Assembly: GCF_900091615.1 (NCBI RefSeq)
Contig: NZ_FMIA01000002.1
Location: forward strand, 6,307,001 to 6,371,000
Length of the DNA stretch: 64,000 bases
Direction: 5' to 3'
DNA from: Micromonospora yangpuensis
GTDB lineage: Bacteria > Actinomycetota > Actinomycetes > Mycobacteriales > Micromonosporaceae
The notes under the pieces were generated by a model. That model saw only the letters and a list, made by a program, of their open reading frames with translations, did not search any database and had not been told where the DNA came from. The translations under genes were made by a program, and so were the position numbers. Shown here piece by piece: positions 18,070-27,258 of this stretch. Every line of letters starts with the position of its first letter. The first letter of the stretch is position 1.

Positions 18070-20757
18070 TCAGGCGCCTGACGGACCGTCGGCGAGCATC
18101 GCGCGTACCTCCTCCTCGGAGAGCCGGCCGACGGAGAGCGCCAGTTCGGCCGCGGCGGTGACGTCGACGGCCGCGGCCCGCCCGGCCTCGACCAGGAACT
18201 CGGCCTGCGCCGCCACGGTCGGCAGCTCGAAGAGGGTACGCACGGGCAGCTCGACCGCGAGGGTGTCGCCGGTGAGCGCGGCGATCCGCATGGCGGCGAC
18301 GGAGTGCCCGCCGAGCGCGAAGAAGTCGTCGTGCACGCCGACCGGGCCGACCTGCAGGACCGAGCCCCAGATCTCGGCGAGCACCGTCTCGACCGGATCG
18401 CGCGGCTCGATGTGCCGGTCCGGGGTCACCCGCTCGGTGCCGGTCGGGTCGGACCGGCCGGTGCCGAGCAGTTCGATGCTGTCGTCGACGGCCTGGCGGG
18501 CGGCGAGTCCGGAGCGCCACAGCCGGGTCCCGGACGGTGTCGCCGGGTCCACCCCCGCGTAGGGGTGGTCGACCAGGTCGTCCGGACCACCGGGGCGTCC
18601 CGCGAACGCGTCGGGCCCGGCCGCCAGCAGGAGTTCGCCGGGGGTACCCGGGGCGACCAGCCGGCCGTCCGGATCGACGATCGCCGCCCGGCCACCGGGC
18701 AGCAGCCGGGCGGCGATCCGCGACCCACGCCACGGACCGAGCACCAGCGTGGGGCCGCCCGCCACGACCCCACCGAGCAGGGCGACCGTGGCCAGGCCGG
18801 GTGCCCTGGCCGCGAACCAGCCGGCCACCGCCTCGGACAGTGGACCGTCGACGACCAGCCGGCGCAGCGCGGGCAGCGGGCCGGTCTCCGGCAGCGCGGC
18901 GAGGCGGGCCAGCTCCGCCGCCGGCCCGGCCAGCACGGTGACCTGCTCGGCAAGCGCCAGCCGGGCCCACTGCGCGGCGTCGGCCACCCGCTCGACCGAC
19001 GGCTCGACGGAGCCGGCGCCAGCCGACAGTACGACGGAGCCGGCGCCAGCCGACAGTACGACGGAGCCGGCGCCAGCCGACAGTACGACGGAGCCGGCGC
19101 CAGCCGGCGGTACGACGGAGCCGGCGCCAGCCGGCGGTACGACGGAAGTGGCACCAGCCGCGCGGACGTGCCAGGACCAGGCGGCGGACGCCGGGCTGTC
19201 CGGATCGGACAGGTCCAGCACCCGGTCGTCGGGCCGGAGTGCGGCGTGCTCGGCCAGCACGCCGACCCAGCGGCGCAGCGCGGCCGGGGACAGGGCGGCC
19301 ACCGCCGGGTCCGCAGAGTCACCGGCATCCGGGGAGCCGGCCAGGTCCGGAAAACCGTCGGCGGCCGGGCTGTCGGCCGGGGCGGCCGGTGCCGGGGTCG
19401 GGCCACCGGCGGTCAGCGCCCGGCGCAAGTCGGTCGGGTCGAGCGGGGCGAGCTGCGACAGTGGCCGGTCCCCGTCGGTCGTGGCGTCCTGCAGCAGCGC
19501 CACGAACCGGTCCCACAGCCGCTGCACGGTCGCCGAGTCGAACAGGTCGGTGGCGTACTCGCAGAAGCCCTCGATCCGCTCCCCCGCGGCCCAGAGCTGG
19601 ATGTCCAGGTCGAACTGGGCCACCCCCCGGGCGACCAGGCCCGCCTCCGCGGTCAGCCCGGCCAGTTCCGGCTGCGGCATCGGGGCGTTCTGCACCCCGA
19701 ACATGAGCTGGCTCAGCGGCTGGTGCCGCAGGTCACGCGGGCGTGGCCCCTGCTCGACGATGCGGTCGAAGGGCAGGTCCTGGTGCTCGAAGGCACCCAG
19801 CACGGCCGTCCTGGTCCGGTCGGCCAGCTCCGTGAACGACGGTTCGCCGGCCACCGACACCCGGATCGGCAGGACGTTGAGGAAGCAGCCGATCAGGTCC
19901 TCCACCTCGGGGGTACGGGTGGCGACGCTGGTCGTGACGAGCACGTCGGTGCGGCCGGTGGACCGGGCGACGACGGCCTGGAAGGCGGCGAGCATGACCA
20001 CGAACGGGGTGCTGCGCAGCCGACGGCTGGTCGCGGTCACCGCCGCCACCAGCTCGGGCGGGAGCGCGACCGGCAGGGTGGCCCCGGCGAACGAGGGCAC
20101 GGCCGGCCGGTCCCGGTCGCCGGTCAGCTCCAGCGTCGGCGCCGCCCCGGCCAGCGTCTCCCGCCAGTACGTCTCCAGCTCCGCCACCTCCGGGCCGGCC
20201 AACCGGTCGTGCTGCCACACCGCGTAGTCGACGTACTGCACGGGTGGTTCGGGCAGCTCGGGCGACCGGCCGTCCCGGGCGGCGGTGTACGCGGTGGACA
20301 GGTCCCGGACGAACACCGCGCACGACCAGGTGTCGGCGACGGCGTGGTGGAGGGTGACCGCCAGGACGTGCTCCTCGGCGGCACGCCGGTAGAGGTCGAG
20401 GCGCACCGCCGACCGGGTGAGGTCGAACGGCTCGGCGACCGCTGCGGTGAGCCGGCAGCGGACCGCCTCGACGGTGCCGGCCGCCGGATCGGCGCTCAGG
20501 TCGTGCTCGGTGACCACCGGCCCGGCCCCGGCGTCGACCAGCTGCACCGCCTCGCCGTCCAGCACGGTGAACGTGGTCCGCAGCGACTCGTGCCGCTCGA
20601 CCACGGCGGAGACGGCGGCGGTCAGCGCGGCGGTGTCCAGCGGTCCGTGCAGCCAGAGCGCGAACGCGACGTGGTACGTCGCCGTGCCCGGGTGCAGCCG
20701 CTCGAAGGTCAGCAGCCCCTGCTGGGCGTACGAGGTGGGAAAGATCATCGGCTGCAT
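18070..20757 (-). CDS. NRPS C - (decayed A) - PCP
   Basis: 895 aa. The C domain (about 1-440) keeps HHAVADTW, so the catalytic His is present. The following 350 residues hold the remains of an A domain: A3, A5 and A10 motifs are absent and only traces of A6-A8 survive (GTPGELLLAAGPD, RLWRSGLAARQ, LLGTGRSD). About residues 530-583 are a 9-residue repeat of the GSVVLSAGA type. The PCP (about 790-860) is intact, DDFFALGGHSVAAM. The module cannot activate an amino acid and needs loading in trans or serves as a condensation-only station. The start at 20757 is set by GGAGCG and homology; 16 bases separate it from the upstream NRPS stop. Confidence 0.9.
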   Translation of the reverse strand: MQPMIFPTSYAQQGLLTFERLHPGTATYHVAFALWLHGPLDTAALTAAVSAVVERHESLRTTFTVLDGEAVQLVDAGAGPVVTEHDLSADPAAGTVEAVRCRLTAAVAEPFDLTRSAVRLDLYRRAAEEHVLAVTLHHAVADTWSCAVFVRDLSTAYTAARDGRSPELPEPPVQYVDYAVWQHDRLAGPEVAELETYWRETLAGAAPTLELTGDRDRPAVPSFAGATLPVALPPELVAAVTATSRRLRSTPFVVMLAAFQAVVARSTGRTDVLVTTSVATRTPEVEDLIGCFLNVLPIRVSVAGEPSFTELADRTRTAVLGAFEHQDLPFDRIVEQGPRPRDLRHQPLSQLMFGVQNAPMPQPELAGLTAEAGLVARGVAQFDLDIQLWAAGERIEGFCEYATDLFDSATVQRLWDRFVALLQDATTDGDRPLSQLAPLDPTDLRRALTAGGPTPAPAAPADSPAADGFPDLAGSPDAGDSADPAVAALSPAALRRWVGVLAEHAALRPDDRVLDLSDPDSPASAAWSWHVRAAGATSVVPPAGAGSVVPPAGAGSVVLSAGAGSVVLSAGAGSVVLSAGAGSVEPSVERVADAAQWARLALAEQVTVLAGPAAELARLAALPETGPLPALRRLVVDGPLSEAVAGWFAARAPGLATVALLGGVVAGGPTLVLGPWRGSRIAARLLPGGRAAIVDPDGRLVAPGTPGELLLAAGPDAFAGRPGGPDDLVDHPYAGVDPATPSGTRLWRSGLAARQAVDDSIELLGTGRSDPTGTERVTPDRHIEPRDPVETVLAEIWGSVLQVGPVGVHDDFFALGGHSVAAMRIAALTGDTLAVELPVRTLFELPTVAAQAEFLVEAGRAAAVDVTAAAELALSVGRLSEEEVRAMLADGPSGA
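19007..19168. repeat. 27-bp coding minisatellite in the decayed A domain
   Basis: Five tandem units (19007, 19034, 19061, 19088, 19115), the first three identical and the next two sharing a small variant, plus a diverged sixth (19142-19168). The length is a multiple of three, so the reading frame is kept and nine residues are added per unit. Confidence 0.95.
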
Positions 20758-20773
20758 GGGCGCTCCACGGTAC

Positions 20774-23700
20774 TCAGTCCACGTGCTTCGGACGACGGAG
20801 GGATTCGGGCAGCCGCAGGGCACCGCCGGCCCGGCCGGCGACGTACCGGCTGCGGTCCACCCGGGTCACGGCGGGCGCCGGCGCCGACCCACCGGCGGCG
20901 GCCGGCGGCGGACCGCCGGAGGCCGCCGAAGCAGCACCGTCGGCGGCGGTGGAGACCAGCGCGGCGAGCCGCGCCACGGTGGGGTCGTCGAAGAGCTGGT
21001 GCAGGGGTACGGCCACCCCGAAGCTGTCCCGCAACCGGATGACCAGCCGGGACATGGTCAGCGAGTCGCCGCCCAACTCGAAGAGGTTGTCGGTGCGACC
21101 GACCTCGACGCCGCCCAGCAGCTCACCGACCAGGGCGGCGATGTCCCGCTCGACCGGTCCGGCGGGCGGCTCGACCACCCGCCCCGTCGCCGCCTGCTCC
21201 GGGGCGGGCAGCGCGGCCCGGTCGACCTTGCCGTTCGCGGTGAGCGGCAACTCGTCCAGCCACACCAGGGTCGACGGGACCATGTACCCGGGCAGGGTCC
21301 GGGCCACCGAGGAACGCAGCCGGGCCCCGTCGGCCTGCCGGGTCGGGTCGTCCGCCGTGGGTGCGGTGGTGGCGGTCAGGTAGCCGACGAGCACCGGGGT
21401 CCGGCCGTCCCGCCGGTGCACGGTGACCGCGGCCCGCCGTACCCCGGGTTGGGCCTCGAACGCGGCCTCGATCTCACCCAGCTCGATCCGCAGCCCATTG
21501 AGCTTGACCTGCAGGTCGGTACGCCCGAGGTAGTCCAGCTGCCCGTCGGGGCGGTACCGCCCCAGGTCACCGGTGCGGTAGAGCCGCCCGCCGGGGGTCG
21601 CGCCGTACGGGTCGGGCAGGAACCTGGCGGCGGTCAGCCCGGGGCGGTGCAGGTAGCCGTGCGCCACCCCCGCACCACCGAGGTAGATCTCGCCGACCAC
21701 TCCGGGCGGCACCGGCTGCATCGCGGCGTCCAGGACGTACACCTGGGTGTTGCCCACCGGCCGGCCGATCGGCACCGGGCCGGGGCCGCCGTCGACCCGG
21801 GCGGCGGCCGACCAGATCGTCGTCTCGGTCGGGCCGTACATGTTCCACACCTGGCCGGCGACGCCGGTCAGCCGCGCCGCGAGGGCGGCCGGCATCGCCT
21901 CGCCGCCGCACAGGGCGGTGATCGCGGCACCGTCGCGCCAGCCGGCGTCGAGCAGCAGCTGCCAGGTCACCGGGGTGGCCTGCAGGTGGGTGACGGCACC
22001 GTCGGTCAGCCGACGACGCAGTTCGTGGCCGTCGGCGGCGACGTCCCGGGTGACGATCTCGGTGCTGCCGCCGGTCACCAACGGCAGGAACAGTTCAAGT
22101 ACGGCGATGTCGAAGGAGAAGGTGGTCACCGCCAGCATCCGGTGCCCGGGACCGAAGTCGAACAGCCTCCGCATGGCCGCCAGGAAGTTGACAAGCGCCC
22201 GGTGCGGTACCGCCACCCCCTTGGGCCGGCCGGTCGAGCCCGAGGTGTAGATGACGTACGCGCTGCTCTCGGGGGGTATCCGCACCACCGGCGGGCCGGG
22301 GTCCGCCGGGTCGGCGGTCGGTGTCGGAAGCCGCAGGGTCGGCAGGTCGGCGGCCGGGACCGCTGTTTCGGCGTCGGTGAGCAGCACGACGGGCCGCGCG
22401 TCGGCCACCATGAACGCCAACCGGTCCGCCGGCAGTTCCGGGTCGAGCGGCAGGTAGGCGGCCCCGGTACGCAGCACCGCCAACGCCGCCACCACCAGCG
22501 CGGCACCGCGTTCCAGGTGCAGCCCGACGATCCGGCCGGGCCCGGCGCCCGCCGCGACGAGCCGGTGCGCCAACCGGTTCGCCGCCCGGTCCAGCTCGGC
22601 GTAGCCGAGCCGGACGTCCGGGCCCCGCACGGCCGGGGCGTCCGGGGTACGCCGGGCCTGCCGGGCGACCTGACCGCCCAGGTCGTCGGCGGGCTGGAAC
22701 GGCATCGCGGTGTCGTTCCAGGCGTGCAGCACGGTGTCCCGCTCGGCGACGTCGAGCATCGGCAGCGTCCCCACCGGACGGTCCGGTTCGGCGGCCAGGG
22801 CGGCGAGCAGGGTCCGCAACCGGGCGGTGAACCGGTCGGCGGTGGAGCGGTCGAACAGGGCGGTGTCGTACTGCAGCTGACCGTGCAGCCGGTCGCCGAC
22901 CTCCGCCACGGTCAGGGTGAGGTCGAGCTGGCTGTGCCGCTGCGCCACCGGCACCGGGGTCATCCGGTGCGGCCCCATCGACAGCGCGGTCGCCGGCACC
23001 CCGGTGGCGAACCCGGCCAACGCCGTGGCCTGCGGGCCGACCGGGCGCATCAGGTTGAACAGCGCCTGCACCAGCGGGGCCCGGCTGGGATCGCGCGGCA
23101 CCCGCAGCCCCCGGACCACCTCGGTCAACGGCAGTTCGGCGTGCCGCAGCGCCGCCCGGGTGGTGGCGTGCAGCCGGGCCAGCAGCGCGGTGCCGGGTTC
23201 GCCGGCCACGATCCGGCCGCGCATCACCACCGTGTTGACGAAGAACCCGACGGTACGCAGACCGCCCGCGCGCCGCCCGTGCACCGGTGAGCCGACGAGC
23301 ACCTCCGGTTGCCCGGTGTGCCGGTGCAGCAGGATCTGGTAGGCCGCCAACAGCACGGTGTACAGGGTGGTGCCGGTGCGCTCGGCGAGCCCGCGTAGGG
23401 CTGCGGTGAGCTGCGGATCGAGGGAGAACCGGGCGGTGTCGCCGCCGAACTGCCGGACCGGTGGGCGCGGCCGGTCGGTGGGCAGGTCGAGGGTGGTCGG
23501 CGCGCCGTGCAACTCCGCGCGCCAGAACTCGCGCAGCTCGGTGCCGCGCGCCCCGGCGAGCCGCAGGTGCTGGTCGGCGGCGAGCTGCGGGAAGCCGGGC
23601 ACCGGCCGTACCGGGGTGGGCCAGGCGGTGCCGGCCAGCGCGGCGGCGTACCGCTCGCCGAGTTCGGCGGCGACGATCTGCATCGACCACAGGTCGGCCA

Positions 23701-24112
23701 CGAGGTGGTGGACGACCAGCAGCAGCAGCGGTCCGGCGGCACCGTCGTCGATCACGTCCACCCGCAGCACCGGCCCGGTGGCCAGGTCGAACGGCCGCTC
23801 GGCCAGCGACGTGACCAGCCGGTCGGTGTCGGTGCCCGCCGCCGGGCGGTGCCAGGTGACGTCCACCGGCGCGGGCGGTGCCACCCGCTGCACCACGTCA
23901 CCGTCGACGGACGGGAAGGTGGTCCGCAGGGCCGGATGGTGGTTGACCAGGCCGGTCACCGCCTGCCGCAGCGGCTCCGGCTGCAGCGGGCCGTCCGACC
24001 GGGCGGCGACGACGATGGTGAAGGCGGTGCTGGCCGGGGCGAGCTGGTGGAGGAAGAACATCGCCTGCTGGTTCGGCGCGAGCGGATGGTCCCGCGACTC
24101 GCTGTCCGGCAT
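20774..24112 (-). CDS. NRPS module C - A(Gly) - PCP
   Basis: 1112 aa. C domain (about 10-440) with HHLVADLW. A domain (about 465-965) with YTSGSTGRPKG, MYGPTETTI, YRTGDL and NGKVD; specificity residues read D-I-L-Q-L-G-M-I-W-K, close to the recognised glycine code. PCP with FELGGDSLTM (Ser near residue 1015), then a C-terminal tail with RVDRSRYVAG. Similar R-x-x-R-x-R-Y tails or heads occur at the ends of other subunits here (start of 12551, end of 27259) and may be docking elements. ATG 24112 is chosen over the longer frame by its position at the C-domain start. First gene of a two-gene operon. Confidence 0.94.
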   Translation of the reverse strand: MPDSESRDHPLAPNQQAMFFLHQLAPASTAFTIVVAARSDGPLQPEPLRQAVTGLVNHHPALRTTFPSVDGDVVQRVAPPAPVDVTWHRPAAGTDTDRLVTSLAERPFDLATGPVLRVDVIDDGAAGPLLLLVVHHLVADLWSMQIVAAELGERYAAALAGTAWPTPVRPVPGFPQLAADQHLRLAGARGTELREFWRAELHGAPTTLDLPTDRPRPPVRQFGGDTARFSLDPQLTAALRGLAERTGTTLYTVLLAAYQILLHRHTGQPEVLVGSPVHGRRAGGLRTVGFFVNTVVMRGRIVAGEPGTALLARLHATTRAALRHAELPLTEVVRGLRVPRDPSRAPLVQALFNLMRPVGPQATALAGFATGVPATALSMGPHRMTPVPVAQRHSQLDLTLTVAEVGDRLHGQLQYDTALFDRSTADRFTARLRTLLAALAAEPDRPVGTLPMLDVAERDTVLHAWNDTAMPFQPADDLGGQVARQARRTPDAPAVRGPDVRLGYAELDRAANRLAHRLVAAGAGPGRIVGLHLERGAALVVAALAVLRTGAAYLPLDPELPADRLAFMVADARPVVLLTDAETAVPAADLPTLRLPTPTADPADPGPPVVRIPPESSAYVIYTSGSTGRPKGVAVPHRALVNFLAAMRRLFDFGPGHRMLAVTTFSFDIAVLELFLPLVTGGSTEIVTRDVAADGHELRRRLTDGAVTHLQATPVTWQLLLDAGWRDGAAITALCGGEAMPAALAARLTGVAGQVWNMYGPTETTIWSAAARVDGGPGPVPIGRPVGNTQVYVLDAAMQPVPPGVVGEIYLGGAGVAHGYLHRPGLTAARFLPDPYGATPGGRLYRTGDLGRYRPDGQLDYLGRTDLQVKLNGLRIELGEIEAAFEAQPGVRRAAVTVHRRDGRTPVLVGYLTATTAPTADDPTRQADGARLRSSVARTLPGYMVPSTLVWLDELPLTANGKVDRAALPAPEQAATGRVVEPPAGPVERDIAALVGELLGGVEVGRTDNLFELGGDSLTMSRLVIRLRDSFGVAVPLHQLFDDPTVARLAALVSTAADGAASAASGGPPPAAAGGSAPAPAVTRVDRSRYVAGRAGGALRLPESLRRPKHVD

Positions 24113-24221
24113 CGTGAGCGCCCCACCTTCGCACCGCCACCCGCGACGGTCTCGCCCCGCGACGGTCTCGCGCAGCTCTCGCGGACGATTCCGCACCACC
24201 CTCGCTGACCGGCGGGCCGCC

Positions 24222-24247
24222 GACCATCGGGTCTTTCCCGGACTGGC
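24222..24247. promoter_or_regulatory. Cluster operator, copy 2
   Basis: Arms GACCATC (24222-24228) and GACTGGC (24241-24247) around a 12-base spacer GGGTCTTTCCCG. It is in the 234-base divergent region between the NRPS gene (109 bases away) and the MFS gene (99 bases away), so it could control both. Match to the family is TCGGGT, then C and GACTGGC. Confidence 0.65.
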
Positions 24248-24346
24248 CGGCCCGGCCGAGGCCGGCGAGAGTACGAACGCGCAGCTGCGTGCGGATCCGG
24301 ATCAGTCACCCGCCGGAGCCGGTCGGCACGCCGACGGAGGAGTCCG

Positions 24347-25624
24347 ATGACCGCCCGTCCCACCGAAGCCGTCAAGCCGGGTAACCGCGGTTGGAGCCGC
24401 GACTTCCGCCTGCTCTTCGCCAGCGACGCGACGGCCCAGCTGGGCTCCCAGGTCACCATGACGGTGCTGCCGCTGGTGGCGATCGCCCAGCTGGACGCCT
24501 CCGGCACCCAGTTGGGCGTGCTGCAGGCGTTGTACATGCTGCCGTTCCTGGCCCTGCCGTTGCTGGCCGGCGTCTGGATCGACCGCCGCAGCCGGCGCCC
24601 GGTGCTGATCCTCTGCGATCTCGTCCGGGCCGCGCTGGTGGTCACCGTGAGCGTCGCGGCCTGGCTGGGCGTGCTCACCCTCCCCCAGCTCTTCCTGATC
24701 GCCCTGCTCGGCGGCTGCCTGTCGGTGGTGTACGACATCAGTCTCCTCGCCTACGTCCCGACCATGGTCGGCCGCAGCCGCCTCGACGGGGCCAACAGCG
24801 CGCTCGGCGTCAACCAGGCGGTCGGCGGCACGGTCGGCCCCGCCCTCTCCGGCGTGCTGGTCCGGGTGATCGGCGGTCCGGCGACCCTGCTGGTGGACGC
24901 CGTCTGTTACCTGTTCTCCGGGCTGTCGTTGGCGCTGATCCGGCACCGGGAGCCGACGGAGACCCGTACCGGCCCACGCAACCTGCGCCGGGAGGTGGCC
25001 GAGGGGCTGCGCGCGGTCTGGCGGACGCCGCCGATCCGGGCGATCGTGGTGCACGCCGGCCTGTACAACCTCGGGATGGAGCTGCTGGCGATCGCGTTCC
25101 TGGTCCGCGTGGTGACCGACCTGGACCTGGGCACCTTCGTGTACGGCATGGTGCTGACCGCCGGCGGGGTGGGTGCCATCGGTGGCGCGCTGCTCGCCCC
25201 GGTGCTGATCCGGCGGATCGGCTACGGTCCGGCCGTCGGCGCCGGGGTGGTCCTCGGCGTGCTGGCCTACCTGGCGCTGCCGCTGGCCGGCACCGGGGGC
25301 ACGGCGATCGTGGCCTGGTCGGCGGGCTTCCTGCTCGGCTCGGCGGGCAGCGGGATCGGCAGCGTCGTCGCGGTGACGGTGCGCCAACTGCTCACCCCGT
25401 CGGAGCTGCACGCCCGGATGAACGCCAGCTACCGGCTCATCGCGTTCGGCGGGATCCCGGTCGGCGCACTGGCCGGTGGCGTGCTCGTCGACGCGCTCGG
25501 CTCGCGTACCACGATGGGGATCGCGGTGGCGGTGGTCGCGCTGTCGGCGGTGCCGGTCCTCACCCGACCGGTCCGCACGCTGCGCAGACTGGACGGGCCG
25601 GACGGGGGTGGGTTCAAGGCTTGA
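24347..25624 (+). CDS. MFS exporter
   Basis: 425 aa with about 12 TM helices and the MFS_3-type loop 2-3 motif (GVWIDRRSRRPVL). Conserved TM4 region SLLAYVPTMVGRSRLDGANSALGVNQAVGGTVGPALSG is typical of the enterobactin-exporter-like group. ATG 24347 follows GGAGGAG. Its location in the cluster, with a shared operator, suggests that it exports the peptide product and gives self-resistance. Its 3' end overlaps the convergent C-PCP gene by 11 bases. Confidence 0.93.
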   Translation: MTARPTEAVKPGNRGWSRDFRLLFASDATAQLGSQVTMTVLPLVAIAQLDASGTQLGVLQALYMLPFLALPLLAGVWIDRRSRRPVLILCDLVRAALVVTVSVAAWLGVLTLPQLFLIALLGGCLSVVYDISLLAYVPTMVGRSRLDGANSALGVNQAVGGTVGPALSGVLVRVIGGPATLLVDAVCYLFSGLSLALIRHREPTETRTGPRNLRREVAEGLRAVWRTPPIRAIVVHAGLYNLGMELLAIAFLVRVVTDLDLGTFVYGMVLTAGGVGAIGGALLAPVLIRRIGYGPAVGAGVVLGVLAYLALPLAGTGGTAIVAWSAGFLLGSAGSGIGSVVAVTVRQLLTPSELHARMNASYRLIAFGGIPVGALAGGVLVDALGSRTTMGIAVAVVALSAVPVLTRPVRTLRRLDGPDGGGFKA

Positions 25625-27257
25625 CCGGGGTCTCCCAGTGTGCGGCAGCGGCCAGCTGCCGCACCGTGTGCTCGCCCATCAGCGCCTCCACCGGCAGGCT
25701 GAGGCCGGACTCGCGGGCCGCCATCACCACCCGTACGGCACGTAGCGAGTTGCCGCCCCGGGCGTAGAACTCGTCGTCCACGTCGACCACCGCGACGTCG
25801 AGCACCTCCCGCCAGAGCCGGGCGATCAGCTGCTCGGCGGGGGACTGCGGGGCCCCGCCGGTACCCGCCGACGGTGCCCCGGCCGGTGCCCCGGTCGAGG
25901 CCGGTTCCTCCGGGTAACCGGGGCCGTCCCCCCGCGCGCCGACCGCCGAGGTGATCGCGCAGGGCAGCGCGGCGGTGTCGAGGTCCGGGTCGTCGGCCGC
26001 CGCCGACAGCACGTCGAGGAACGAGCGGGCCAGCAGCTCGGCGGTGCGTTGCTCGAAGAGGTCCGCCGACACCGCGAAGGAGGCGACCAGGGTGTCGTTC
26101 TCCGTCGCCAGCTCGGTCAGCACGTCGAACTCGATGTGCGTCACCGGGACCGGCACCTGCTCGACGGTGAGGTCCCCCATCCGGCCCAGCCGTGGGAAGG
26201 GGGTGTTGTTGAGGCCGAACATCGCCCGCGCCAGCGGCAGCCGGCCGGCCCGTCGGCGTACCCCGGCCACCTCGACGATCCGCTCGTACGGCGGCTCGGC
26301 GTTGGCCAGCGCGGCCAGCCACCGGTCACGCACCTCGCCGAGCAGCTCGCGGAAGGTCGACGTGCCGCCGACCGGCACCCGCAGCGGCAGGGTGTTGACG
26401 AAGAACCCGATCACCGGCTCGACCTCGGCCTGGTCCCGGCCCGCCACCGGTACCGCGACGACCACCTCGGGCTGCCCGCTCCACCTGGCCAGCACGACCG
26501 CGTACGCGGTGAGCATCAGCATGAAGTCGGTGACCGAGGCGTCGACGCCCGAGCGCAACCGGTGCAGCACCTCGGCCGGCACCCGGCTGACCGCGGTGTG
26601 CGCCGTGGCCTGCGGCTCCGCCGGGTACGGCAGGTCCGGCGGCAGCCGCAGCGGGGCCGCCCCGGCGAGCTGCCCGCGCCAGAAGTCGAGCTGCCGGGTG
26701 AGCGACTCCGAGCCGGCCGTCTCGCGCTGCCAGACGGCGAAGTCCGCGTACTGCACCGCCAGCTCGGGCATCTCGACAGGCGTCCCCTCGCGGTGCGCGG
26801 CGTACAGGACGCCCAGCTCCCGGACGAGCACGCCGAGCGACCAGCCGTCGGCGACCGCGTGGTGCACCACGATCACCAGGAGGTGTTCCTGCGGGGCGAG
26901 CCGCAGCAGGCGGCAGCGGATCAGCGGGCCGACGCCGACGTCGAACGGCTCCCGGACGGCCGCCGCGACCGCCGCCGACGCATCGTCGACCGGCTCCACC
27001 ACCTCCAGCGGTACCGGCACCGAGTCGCGGATGAGCTGGCACACCGCGCCCTGCTCCATCCGCAGCACCGTCCGCAGCGCCTCGTGCCGCTCGACGATCT
27101 CGGTCAGGCAGCGCTGCAGCACCGCCACGTCGAGCGGGCCGCGCAGCCGTGCCGTCGCCGGCACGTGGTACAGCGGCGAACCGGGCTGGAGCTGCTCCAC
27201 CAGCCACAACCGCTCCTGACCGAACGAGGCGGGCAGCAGGTAGGCGTCGTCAGACAT
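25614..27257 (-). CDS. NRPS C - PCP protein without an A domain
   Basis: 547 aa. C domain (about 8-440) with a canonical HHAVADGW. A short Pro/Ala linker leads directly to a PCP (DDEFYARGGNSLRAVRV, Ser near residue 501). There is no adenylation domain. It must receive its aminoacyl or peptidyl group from another protein. ATG 27257 follows the stop of the Ser module by one base (27259), so it is translated with that module. Confidence 0.93.
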   Translation of the reverse strand: MSDDAYLLPASFGQERLWLVEQLQPGSPLYHVPATARLRGPLDVAVLQRCLTEIVERHEALRTVLRMEQGAVCQLIRDSVPVPLEVVEPVDDASAAVAAAVREPFDVGVGPLIRCRLLRLAPQEHLLVIVVHHAVADGWSLGVLVRELGVLYAAHREGTPVEMPELAVQYADFAVWQRETAGSESLTRQLDFWRGQLAGAAPLRLPPDLPYPAEPQATAHTAVSRVPAEVLHRLRSGVDASVTDFMLMLTAYAVVLARWSGQPEVVVAVPVAGRDQAEVEPVIGFFVNTLPLRVPVGGTSTFRELLGEVRDRWLAALANAEPPYERIVEVAGVRRRAGRLPLARAMFGLNNTPFPRLGRMGDLTVEQVPVPVTHIEFDVLTELATENDTLVASFAVSADLFEQRTAELLARSFLDVLSAAADDPDLDTAALPCAITSAVGARGDGPGYPEEPASTGAPAGAPSAGTGGAPQSPAEQLIARLWREVLDVAVVDVDDEFYARGGNSLRAVRVVMAARESGLSLPVEALMGEHTVRQLAAAAHWETPVKP

Positions 27258-27258
27258 G

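Noticed and set aside
18067..18084. Perfect 18-bp palindrome at the 3' end of the NRPS gene
   Set aside because: It has no loop and overlaps the stop codon; it may be chance in codon context (Ala-Pro-Asp repeats of GC-rich codons). Not claimed as a terminator or operator.
19007..19168. Regular direct repeats as a possible CRISPR array
   Set aside because: The units are directly adjacent without spacers, lie in frame in a coding sequence, and no cas gene is present.
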